A stretch of 49,943 bases of DNA from assembly GCA_021300575.1 (NCBI GenBank), contig JAJTDM010000030.1, positions 1 through 49,943 on the forward strand, read 5' to 3'. This DNA comes from Rubrivivax sp. GTDB taxonomy: Bacteria > Pseudomonadota > Gammaproteobacteria > Burkholderiales > Burkholderiaceae_C. Shown piece after piece: positions 35,895-43,066 of this stretch. Below the pieces are notes generated by a model. The model ran no database searches. It saw nothing but the letters and a program-made list of their open reading frames with translations, and was not told the origin of the DNA. A program made the translations under genes and the position numbers. Position 1 is the stretch's first letter. The number at the start of each line of letters is the position of its first letter.

Positions 35895-37648
35895 TCCTGA
35901 AGGAAATCATTGGGCAAGGGCTGCGATGCGCCGACGAGTACGCCTCGCGCGAGGGCACGGCACACCTGATCGCCACGAACATGGCCGGCCGCACGCCGCG
36001 CGAGCGTGCCGTTGAGTTCCGATTTTTGCGCAGTGCCAGGCCGCGCCTCGCCCGCGCGTGTGCGCACTTGATCCTCTCTCATGCTCCGACGGATCGCCCG
36101 CTGACCCAAGCCGAGTGGGCGCAGGCGGTGGAGCTTGCCCTTTCAAAAAAAGGCGCGTCCGGGGTTGCGTTTGTCGCCTTCCAGCATCCGCCAGACGCGG
36201 ACCACGATCACGATCATGTCCACGTCATCTATTGCAGGGTGAAGCCTGACGGAGCCGTCGTTTCCGACTCGAACAGTTACAAGGCCAATACGCGCGCGGC
36301 ACGGAGCATCGAGCGGACTCTGCGACTCGCTCCATTACCGCGCGTCCACCTTAAGCGCAAGGTCGGTGACCGCCAGGCCGTCGCCAATGCCGTGCGCCGA
36401 GCAGTCCGGCGCGGCACCCTTGCACCTGCTCCGGCCGAGGTCATAAAGCGCGCTGGTGCCGCTGAGATGCTCAAGGCGATCAACTGGACTGACCTGCAAG
36501 GTCGTTTGCTAAAGGCTGGCATCGAGGCGCGCCAACTCTGCAAAGCCGACGGATCTGTCCAAGGCTGGGCCGTGCGCTTGGCGGGGGCAGAGGAGTGGCT
36601 TAAGGCCAGCACGGTTCACCGGTCGCTTTCATGGAAAAACGTCCACCGGCAGCTGGCCAGGAACGCGCGAGATCAAGCCGCTGCGGAGCTGGAGGCTGCG
36701 CGGCAGAAAGAACTAGCAGCCGAGCGTGCTGCCCGCGCACGGCCGGTTGCTGTGTATCAACCCGAAAGGCCGCCCATGAACCCAGCCGCACCAACCACCC
36801 ACGCGCCCGCGCCCCACGCCGCCACTGCTGAGCCCGCTGGACCGCCGGACTTGCTGCGCGAGCTCCGCGCCTGCGACGAGCTCCAGTTGCAGGGCTTGCA
36901 GCGCTATGCAGCGGGGCTGCCGATGCGTGGCTCCTCCGCAGAGCTGCGCAGCCGCTTGGCCGACCTCCTGCGGCGTCTGATCGCCATCCTCTTCGGCTGG
37001 TTGCGCGGCCAAGGGCGACAGCCACCGTCTGAGGCCACCGGCCGCGCTCAGATAGCCGCCGCGGTCGCCGCCGAACTTGAACGCCGCGCTACGGAGGCGC
37101 CCCGCGGCGTTCCCACCATCGAGCGAGAAGCGGCGATCGTGCGGCGGTCTCTACACGCCGCAGAGTCGAACCTCGGCAGCGCAGTTCCAGAGGCCCAGCT
37201 TGCTGCCGAAGCCCGTCGCCGTGCTGAGGCATCTCTTGCCCTGCACGACCTCAGGGCGCGCGCCGCGCGCGCCGCTGAGACCGCCCGTGCTGCCGCTCAA
37301 GCTGCACCAGGTTCCGGGCTTGCAGCAAGGCTCAGCGGCGCTGCGCGGCGTCATGCCGAAACGTTGGCCAAGGCCGAGAAAGATGCGAAGACCGCCGCCG
37401 CGGCCATTGCGCGAGCAGAGCGGCAGCTTCCCGAGGTCACCGCCGAGGCGCTGGCGGCGCTGAAGGACGAGATCGCCACGCTTCAGCGCGACGTGGACTA
37501 CTGGCGTGCACGTGCGCTACGCCTGGAAGCAGAAGCACAGGCGCGCCGCATCTATGAAGTGGCTGCAGGGGACGGCGAAGAGGCCTCAGCACCTGCACCC
37601 GAACCGGAGCTCGAGCGCGATTGGCCGCCGCGGCAGCGAGGTTCTTAG
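35891..37648 (+). CDS. mobA: MobA-type relaxase
   Basis: A 585-residue relaxase that would nick oriT and stay covalently attached to the transferred strand. The N-terminal domain (1-200) has the family start MILKEIIGQG and the metal-binding His run at 105-111 (HDHDHVH). The catalytic Tyr is probably the one in ADEYASREG. The region from about 260 to the end is Ala/Arg/Glu-rich and predicted coiled coil, with no recognisable primase or helicase, as is common in short mobilizable elements. It needs a conjugation system supplied in trans. Confidence 0.85.
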   Translation: MILKEIIGQGLRCADEYASREGTAHLIATNMAGRTPRERAVEFRFLRSARPRLARACAHLILSHAPTDRPLTQAEWAQAVELALSKKGASGVAFVAFQHPPDADHDHDHVHVIYCRVKPDGAVVSDSNSYKANTRAARSIERTLRLAPLPRVHLKRKVGDRQAVANAVRRAVRRGTLAPAPAEVIKRAGAAEMLKAINWTDLQGRLLKAGIEARQLCKADGSVQGWAVRLAGAEEWLKASTVHRSLSWKNVHRQLARNARDQAAAELEAARQKELAAERAARARPVAVYQPERPPMNPAAPTTHAPAPHAATAEPAGPPDLLRELRACDELQLQGLQRYAAGLPMRGSSAELRSRLADLLRRLIAILFGWLRGQGRQPPSEATGRAQIAAAVAAELERRATEAPRGVPTIEREAAIVRRSLHAAESNLGSAVPEAQLAAEARRRAEASLALHDLRARAARAAETARAAAQAAPGSGLAARLSGAARRHAETLAKAEKDAKTAAAAIARAERQLPEVTAEALAALKDEIATLQRDVDYWRARALRLEAEAQARRIYEVAAGDGEEASAPAPEPELERDWPPRQRGS

Positions 37649-38265
37649 GCCCGTGGGCACCCGCGCTGCGCCGGTCGGGCTCTGGCCCTTCGGGTGCAGC
37701 CCGCGAGCGGTCTGCATCGGTTGCCGCCGACCGCCGATCCCTGGTGCGTCGCTCCTGGGGATTGTTGGCGCAAACCCCGCCGCTGGGCGTCCCCAAACGG
37801 CTGCACACGGCCGGGGGCCACGTGCCCCAAGGTCCAACAGCCTGACGCGCTGCGCGGCGCCTGGCGGTGCGAAGTGCGCGCCCCATGGGACGCGAGGGGC
37901 GCTCGCCGCGCGGCGTCCCCTTAGGGCGCACTGGCCCGGCCGTCCCCGCGTGTTCCTCGCCTTCGCTTGATTTGCGACGGTGCCAGCCACCAGGCGGGTT
38001 GCAAGGGTGAAGTGCACCGTGCTCGCCCGGTCCCTCCGCTGCGCCGGGCTGCGGCCTCCGCGCGGCCCTTGCATCCCGCCTGGCGCCCGGCGCCGGTGTC
38101 GCAGGCGAAGGCGATGAACTCACGGGAACGGCAGAACAGCCGGGCCAGTGCGCCCGAAGGGGACAGCACAACTGGCTAAGCTCCGAATCTTCAGACCCGG
38201 CAGCAGTGAAACCCGGAGCCATCCCCGCCGGCGGGCCGCCGGCTTCCCAAGGAGGGAGAGATCTC
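37649..38265. other. Gene-free region holding a large inverted repeat
   Basis: Over 600 bases between mobA and a small gene. The overlapping open frames are low-complexity and face all directions. The right half is dominated by the long palindrome at 37915-38164. Its position after the mobilization genes would also suit a vegetative origin, but no clear iterons were seen. A good AAGGAGGGAG ribosome-binding site for the next gene lies at its end. Confidence 0.6.
37915..38164. repeat. 250-bp imperfect inverted repeat (arms of about 95 bases)
   Basis: The outer 26 bases at 37915-37940 pair with 38139-38164 with one mismatch. Further in, the segment at about 37947-37968 pairs with 38105-38126 (19 of 22), TGCGAC near 37973 pairs with GTCGCA near 38098, and 37990-38007 pairs with 38066-38083 (17 of 18). 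The 58-base apex has its own GCCCGG/CCGGGC stem. The whole would fold into one long hairpin as single-stranded DNA or RNA. No coding function is seen. Confidence 0.85.
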
Positions 38266-38478
38266 ATGTCCATCATGCCCATGAGCACATTCATGTCGGC
38301 AGTCTGCGAGGCCGAGCAGCGCGACCCGGTGTGGTTCCACCGGTTCGAGAACCAGGAGGCGCTCCGCCTGACGGCCGATGAACTCAACCACCTGGCCGAG
38401 ACCGCGCCGAGCGAGTTTCTGGCCGGCTGGCTGCACGCCCGTGCCGGCCTGGCGAGTCAGGGTGCCTTGCTTTGGTGA
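38266..38478 (+). CDS. Small hypothetical protein
   Basis: A 70-residue soluble protein (MSIMPMSTFMSAVCEAEQRD), helical, with DPVWFHRFENQEALRLTADELNHLAETAPSEFLAGWLHAR in two helices. It has a very strong ribosome-binding site (GGAGGGAG at 38251) 7 bases before the ATG, which argues that it is real. No family is recognised. Its stop overlaps the GTG start of the next gene. Confidence 0.65.
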   Translation: MSIMPMSTFMSAVCEAEQRDPVWFHRFENQEALRLTADELNHLAETAPSEFLAGWLHARAGLASQGALLW

Positions 38479-38702
38479 GCGCCGTTGTAATGGCTGCCTA
38501 CCTGGGCCTCTATTTGCTGCAGCTGTTTCTGCCGCTGGCACTCTGGGCTGCCGCCACTGCCGTGGCGCTGGCGGTTTGGGCCCTCGATGCGCTGTGCCTC
38601 TTGGCTGCCTGCTGCTGGACCGTGCTGCAGTGGTTGGCCAACCACTGGCGTCGTACGGCGCCGGCCGTCGTTCTCCTTATCTTTCTTGCCTGGATTACCT
38701 GA
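38475..38702 (+). CDS. Small membrane protein
   Basis: A 75-residue protein with a GTG start sharing 4 bp with the upstream stop. Two or three hydrophobic helices cover most of it (AYLGLYLLQLFLPLALWAAA, LAVWALDALCLLAACCW, APAVVLLIFLAWI), with a short RR loop. It would sit in the inner membrane. No family is recognised. The soluble/membrane pair looks like a two-gene unit. The IS3 element begins 8 bp after its stop. Confidence 0.6.
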   Translation: MSAVVMAAYLGLYLLQLFLPLALWAAATAVALAVWALDALCLLAACCWTVLQWLANHWRRTAPAVVLLIFLAWIT

Positions 38703-38982
38703 AACGCCGTGAACCGCCCCGGGAATCGCGGAGGCTGGTTGGGATAAGTGGTCAGCTCTCCGAGGCAGGTTGCCCGGTGAGTTGCCGGTAGTAGTTTGCC
38801 TCGGCCTCTGCTGGCGGGATGTAGCCCAGCCCCTCCATCAATCGATGATGGTTGAACCAGGACACCCAGTTCAGCGTGGCGATCTCCACCGCTTCGCGCG
38901 TCTTCCACGGCCCGCGCCGGTGGATCAACTCGGCCTTGTAAAGCCCGTTGATCGTCTCGGCCAGCGCGTTGACGCTCCTATG

Positions 38983-40038
38983 TCAAGAGGCCGTTGCGAG
39001 GTGCCCCAGATCGGCAAGGATCAAGGGGTAGAGCTCACGCACGATGTAACGCTTTAAGCAGCGTTGGATTTCCTTCCTCGACATACCCTGGGCGCTGCGT
39101 CGCGCCACGTATGCCTGGGTCCGCGGCTCGCTGCGCATGCGAACCATGGCGATGGTCCACAGTGCGTTGTTCGCAGCACGATCACCACCCCTGTTCAGGC
39201 GATGGCGCGTAGTCTTTCCAGATGACGCCTGAAGCGGACTCACGCCGCACAGTGCAGCCAATGCAGCTTCGCTTTTGAGTCGTTCGGGGTTGTCACCCGC
39301 CACACAGATCAGTACGGCGGCGGTCTGCGCGCCGACTCCAAACTCTGCTCGCAGTTTCGGGGCGTGGTCATTTGTCAGATGTTCGAGCTGGCCATCCAAG
39401 ACCTTGATCTCGGCGTCCAGTGCCAACCAGCGTTTCGCCAGGACGCGAAGTGTGGCGTTCAGTGACTTCAAAAGGACAGTCTTGCCCAGCGATCGGATCC
39501 GTGCGCAACCGTCGACGCATTCTTCGGTTTTTGTACGCAGCAGGCGCTCTCGGATCTCCTGCGGTGCGCTGACCAACAGCCCGCGGAGTTGATTGATAGC
39601 CTGCGTGCGCGCCTTCACTGCGCTTCGACGGGCAACCGAGACGGCACGCATTGCGTAGGCAGCGCCAGACTGGTCTTTAGGGATCGCTGTTGCGCGACCG
39701 GACAAGACAGCGCAGGCGGCGCTCTCCGCATCGGTTGGGTCAGCCTTCCCACGCGACCTCCTCGTTGCGCGGTCCGGGCGGTTGACTTCGAAGACCTCGA
39801 TGTTGTTGTCCCGCAGTACCTTCGTCAAGCCAGAACCATAGGTGGCGGTCCCCTCGATACCGGCACGCCGCACATCTCCAAGCGATTGCGCCCAGGCAAG
39901 CAACTGCCGATAGCCGGCAGACGTCGTGTCTACGGCCTGCGTCGCCAAGAGTTTGCCAGCGACACTGATGACAGCGCCAACGTGTTTATCCAGATGGGTA
40001 TCGACCCCAAGAATGACCTCGTCCTGATTCGCTCGCAT
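38983..40038 (-). CDS. IS110-family DEDD transposase (RNA-guided recombinase)
   Basis: A 351-residue recombinase. The RuvC-like N-terminal domain has its acidic residues in ILGVDTHLDKH, AGIEGTATYG and KADPTDAESAA. The C-terminal Tnp domain has the serine region GVSPLQASSGKTTRHRLNRGGDRAANNALW in two blocks. IS110 enzymes use a bridge RNA to pair donor and target. The frame is open to a GTG at 40092, but that would lie inside the donor-guide region. The ATG at 40038 (MRANQDEVILGVD) after a G-run is preferred. All key residues appear intact. Confidence 0.92.
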   Translation of the reverse strand: MRANQDEVILGVDTHLDKHVGAVISVAGKLLATQAVDTTSAGYRQLLAWAQSLGDVRRAGIEGTATYGSGLTKVLRDNNIEVFEVNRPDRATRRSRGKADPTDAESAACAVLSGRATAIPKDQSGAAYAMRAVSVARRSAVKARTQAINQLRGLLVSAPQEIRERLLRTKTEECVDGCARIRSLGKTVLLKSLNATLRVLAKRWLALDAEIKVLDGQLEHLTNDHAPKLRAEFGVGAQTAAVLICVAGDNPERLKSEAALAALCGVSPLQASSGKTTRHRLNRGGDRAANNALWTIAMVRMRSEPRTQAYVARRSAQGMSRKEIQRCLKRYIVRELYPLILADLGHLATAS

Positions 40039-40084
40039 GTGCCCCCCCGAGTTGATGATGGCATCGCCAACCTCAACAGCCGGA

Positions 40085-40220
40085 CAGGACACTCAGGGTG
40101 CAGAACAAAGCTCCTATAAGGTCACATGCGCTGAGCCCGACGGTGCGCGGGGAACGTCCGACTCAGTCGACAGGTCAACGCGAAGGCAGCAAGGCCAGTC
40201 GTAACTCGGGTCAGACCAGG
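40085..40220 (-). ncRNA. Bridge RNA of the IS110 element, with readable target and donor guides
   Basis: Located in the non-coding DNA between the element start and the transposase. Target guides: AGTTACGAC (40206-40198) equals the IS3 sequence left of and into the core, and CGCGTTG (40182-40176) is the complement of core plus right target CAACGCG. Donor guides: ATAGGAGC (40117-40110) equals the element's own 3' end (complement of 38974-38981), and CTGAGTG (40096-40090) is the complement of CACTCAG, the core plus the element's 5' end. The order, a target loop followed by a donor loop, matches known IS110 bridge RNAs. RNA ends are estimated. Confidence 0.82.
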
Positions 40221-40936
40221 TCGGCGTTCAGGGAAGAATTTGAACTGAGTGTCGTAACTGTCGCCGCGGCTTCCCACCGAGGGCTCGATACCGGCTTCGG
40301 CCAGTCGCTCGGTGTAGCGGATGCTGACGTATTGCGACCCGCGATCCGAGTGGTGTACCAGTCGGTCCCGGTCGGGTTGCCGCGCATACAGCGCCTGCTC
40401 CAGCGCGTCGAGAACGAAGTCGGTGTGCATCGTCTTGCTCACGCGCCAGCCCACGATGCGCCGGGCGTAGACGTCGATAACGAAGGCCACGTACAGCCAG
40501 CCCTGCCAGGTCGAGACGTACGTGAAGTCCGACACCCACAACTGGTCGGGTCGATCAGCCGTGAAGTGCCGGTTGACCCGGTCCAGCGGGCACGGCGCGT
40601 TCGCATCCGGCACCGTGGTTCGCACCACCTTGCCTCGCATCGCCCCTCGCAGGCCCATGCGCTTCATCAGTCGCTCCACCGTGCAGCGCGCCACCCTCAC
40701 GCCCTCACGGTTCATCTGCTTCCACACCTTGTCGGCGCCGTAGACCTGGAAGTTGGCGTTCCAGACCTGCTCGATCTTCGTCGCCAGTTCGGCGTCTCGT
40801 TGCGCCCTATTGCTCAGCAAGGAAGGATCCCGGGCGCGCGCTGCATGTCGGCGGTAGGCCGACGGGGCAACCTGCAAGACTTGGCAGATCGGCTCGACCC
40901 CGAACGCATTGCGTTGCTCGTCGATGAAGGCGTACA

Positions 40937-41257
40937 TCACTTCAGCCGGCGGTCGAGCTCCGCCTGGGCGAAAAACGCGCTGGCCAGCTTCAGGATCTCG
41001 TTGGCCCGGCGCAGCTCCTTGACCTCGCGTTCGAGGTCCTTGATGCGCTGTGTCTCATCGGTTGTCACGCCCTTGCGCGCGCCCGAATCGACCTCAGCCT
41101 GCTTGACCCACTCCAACAACGTCTGCGGCACGCAGCCGATCTTCGGGGCAATCGACTCGACCGCTGCCCACAGCGACGGGTACTCGCCTCGGTGCTCCTG
41201 CACCATCCGAACGGCCCGCTCGTGGACCTCGGGTGAAAACCTGGGTGTCTTTCTCAT
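40937..41257 (-). CDS. IS3-family orfA (transposase DNA-binding subunit)
   Basis: A 106-residue protein. It has a helix-turn-helix ([17 protein letters not shown], then [16 protein letters not shown]) and a leucine-zipper-like helix ([33 protein letters not shown]), typical of IS3 orfA. Its stop overlaps the orfB GTG by 4 bp. Alone it may act as a repressor of transposition. It is intact, while orfB is split. Confidence 0.92.
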   Translation of the reverse strand: MRKTPRFSPEVHERAVRMVQEHRGEYPSLWAAVESIAPKIGCVPQTLLEWVKQAEVDSGARKGVTTDETQRIKDLEREVKELRRANEILKLASAFFAQAELDRRLK

Positions 41258-41307
41258 GGCTCCATCTTCTCAAGTGCTGGAGCCTCCTCAAAACCCGGGG
41301 CGGTTCA

Positions 41308-41656
41308 CCGTCGAACTTGACCGCTATCCCTCTGTGTGCGTATGTCGGAGAAAAGGTCCACCCACTCCGACTAGAAGCGGCCACTCAGTCCAATTCAATC
41401 CAGGCCAGCGGTCCGTCGGCAACCGGCCATCAACAGTCATTCGAGCCCCCCGCCTCTCCGACTGGTCAAGACTGAGAGCAGCCAGTCCCGTGCAGCCGCT
41501 CTATAGCCGCTGTCGGTCCTACAGCGGCCTTTCACTGAGGCGGCCATCATGACCCTGCCTCGTTTCCGCGCTCAGCAAGAAGTGACAAAATTCGAGCGTT
41601 TGTACAAACCATGAGAGATCTCGCCCGATCAGGCGGGGACGGACGGGACCGAGGTG
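41308..41656. other. Leader region of the methyltransferase operon
   Basis: About 350 bases without a gene. A hairpin GCCGCTGT (41506-41513) / ACAGCGGC (41521-41528), followed by CTTTC, may be an end-of-transcript or attenuation structure ahead of the operon. The rest carries no recognisable promoter by eye. The three bases after 41307 are the IS3 target duplication. Confidence 0.5.
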
Positions 41657-43066
41657 ATGGGAACTAGTAGTGAGGCCTTCCGCTTCGTCGACCTCTTCGC
41701 TGGGCTGGGTGGCTTCCACGTCGCCCTCGATGGGTTGGGGGGACGTGGCGTGTTCGCTGCTGAGAGGGAGCCGACGCTGAAGGCCCTCTACAAGGTCAAC
41801 TTCGGTATCGACGCTTGGGGTGACCTTAACGACCTGAGCAGCGACGAAATCATCGCCCAGAGCGTGCCCGATCACCAAGTCCTTACCGCGGGTTTCCCGT
41901 GTCAGCCCTTCTCGAAAGCAGGAGACCAACTGGGCTTCAAGGACACAGATCAGGGCAATCTCTTCTTCAAGGTGCACGACATCCTGCGCGTCAAGCGGCC
42001 GCCACATTTCATTTTGGAGAACGTGCCCAACATCCTCAAGCACGACGGCGGCCGTACCAGGAGCACGATCATCCGCTTGCTGGAGGAGCTTGGCTACTCC
42101 GTAGACGTAGAGCACTTCTCGCCCCACGAGTTCGGCATTCCACAGGTGCGAGACCGCGCCTACTTCGTAGGTTCACTCGAGGGTCTCGATGATTTCGAGT
42201 GGCCGGCGAAGCACAAGCATCCCACCGAAATCCACTGGGTACTGCGCAACGAAGCGGATTCCAGGCGCGCCATCCCGGAACAGACTCTGCGAGCCATCGA
42301 CATGTGGGGCGACTTTCTGCGCCGCTCCCCTGATTCGCTGAAGCTGCCTTCCTTCCCAATCTGGGCGATGGAGTTCGGGGCGACCTACCCCTACGAAGAC
42401 GATACTCCGTCAGGGGTTTGGGCTCGCAGACCTGTGTGGGGTCTTCGCCAGATGGGGTTGAAGGGCAGCTTCGGCAAATCCCTCGAGTGCAAGATCGACG
42501 AACAAATCACGAGGATACCGAGCCATGCCAACCGCGCAGGCGACTTCCTTTTCCCACAATGGAAGAGGACTTTCATCAGGCAGAACCGTGAGTTCTACCA
42601 AGCCAACCGCTCCTGGATTGATCCCTGGCTAGCTCGGTGGCGCCCTCAATACTTTCCCTCCAGCTTCCAGAAGATGGAGTGGAACGCACAGGGTGAAGAA
42701 CGCGACATCGACAACTTCGTGCTGCAGATTCGTGCGTCTGGGCTGCGGGTCAAGCGTCCCACGACCTCCCCAAGTCTCATCGCCTTCACGGATACTCACG
42801 TGCCTATCCTCGGTGCTAACTTGACCGGTAAACGTCGTTATATGACGCCAGCCGAGTGCGCTGACCTTCAGTGCCTCGGCGGGATCGAGTTGCCCGCTTC
42901 CGACCTCGACGCATATAGGGCTCTGGGCAACGCAGTTAATGCCCGCGTCGTCAAGGCGATTGCAGAGCGACTGTTGCACGGGCTCACCCGTTCCACCTCG
43001 AGCATCACCTCTGACATCACCTCTGACATCACCTCTGACCTCAAACCTTTGAGAGCTACTGCGTGA
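41657..43066 (+). CDS. DNA cytosine-5 methyltransferase
   Basis: A 469-residue C5-cytosine methyltransferase. Motif I is VDLFAGLGGFHVAL, motif IV GFPCQPFSKAG with the catalytic Cys82, motif VI ENVPN (Glu121), motif VIII QVRDRAYFVG, and motif X near the end is YRALGNAVNARVV. A long variable region (about 205-380) would read the target. A GTG three bases earlier is an alternative start. It is the first gene of the four-gene operon and would mark host DNA as self. Its last codons contain a three-fold 12-bp repeat. The DUF262 start overlaps its stop by 4 bp. Confidence 0.93.
   Translation: MGTSSEAFRFVDLFAGLGGFHVALDGLGGRGVFAAEREPTLKALYKVNFGIDAWGDLNDLSSDEIIAQSVPDHQVLTAGFPCQPFSKAGDQLGFKDTDQGNLFFKVHDILRVKRPPHFILENVPNILKHDGGRTRSTIIRLLEELGYSVDVEHFSPHEFGIPQVRDRAYFVGSLEGLDDFEWPAKHKHPTEIHWVLRNEADSRRAIPEQTLRAIDMWGDFLRRSPDSLKLPSFPIWAMEFGATYPYEDDTPSGVWARRPVWGLRQMGLKGSFGKSLECKIDEQITRIPSHANRAGDFLFPQWKRTFIRQNREFYQANRSWIDPWLARWRPQYFPSSFQKMEWNAQGEERDIDNFVLQIRASGLRVKRPTTSPSLIAFTDTHVPILGANLTGKRRYMTPAECADLQCLGGIELPASDLDAYRALGNAVNARVVKAIAERLLHGLTRSTSSITSDITSDITSDLKPLRATA

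Larger units (their letters stand above)
38972..40251 (-). mobile_element. IS110-family element inserted in IS3 orfB
   Basis: The boundaries follow from rebuilding the IS3 gene. On the plus strand a TG dinucleotide is present at both junctions (38970-38971 and 40250-40251), i.e. the core CA on the transposase strand, and the IS3 reading continues across it. There is no terminal inverted repeat and no longer target duplication, as expected for IS110. Size is 1,280 bp including one core. It contains one transposase gene and about 210 bp of non-coding DNA upstream of it. Confidence 0.9.
38752..40940 (-). pseudogene. IS3 orfB transposase, split by IS110
   Basis: The integrase-core half of the IS3 transposase. 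The 5' part (40251-40940) runs through the HTH_21 region and the DDE domain: [41 protein letters not shown], to GSRGDSYD. The 3' part (38752-38971) resumes with NALAETINGLYKAELIHR, containing the catalytic Glu, and ends PAEAEANYYRQL. Taking out exactly 1,280 bp restores an uninterrupted 303-codon frame, so the gene was intact before the second insertion. It starts GTG, overlapping the orfA stop; a frameshift fusion with orfA would be usual. Confidence 0.92.
38710..41307 (-). mobile_element. IS3-family insertion sequence, interrupted by an IS110 element
   Basis: Both ends begin TGAACCGCCCCGGG (38710-38723, inverted at 41294-41307). The 3-bp flanks CCG (38707-38709 and 41308-41310) are a target duplication, so the insertion is intact at its ends. 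Without the 1,280-bp IS110 inside, it is 1,318 bp, normal for IS3. It encodes orfA and orfB on the minus strand. Confidence 0.93.

Noticed and set aside
36190..36215. His-rich run in mobA considered as a metal-resistance motif
   Set aside because: The position and spacing fit the relaxase three-His metal site; no transporter features.
40039..40092. Longer IS110 transposase from the GTG at 40092
   Set aside because: It would start inside the donor-guide segment; the ATG at 40038 leads directly into the conserved N-terminus.
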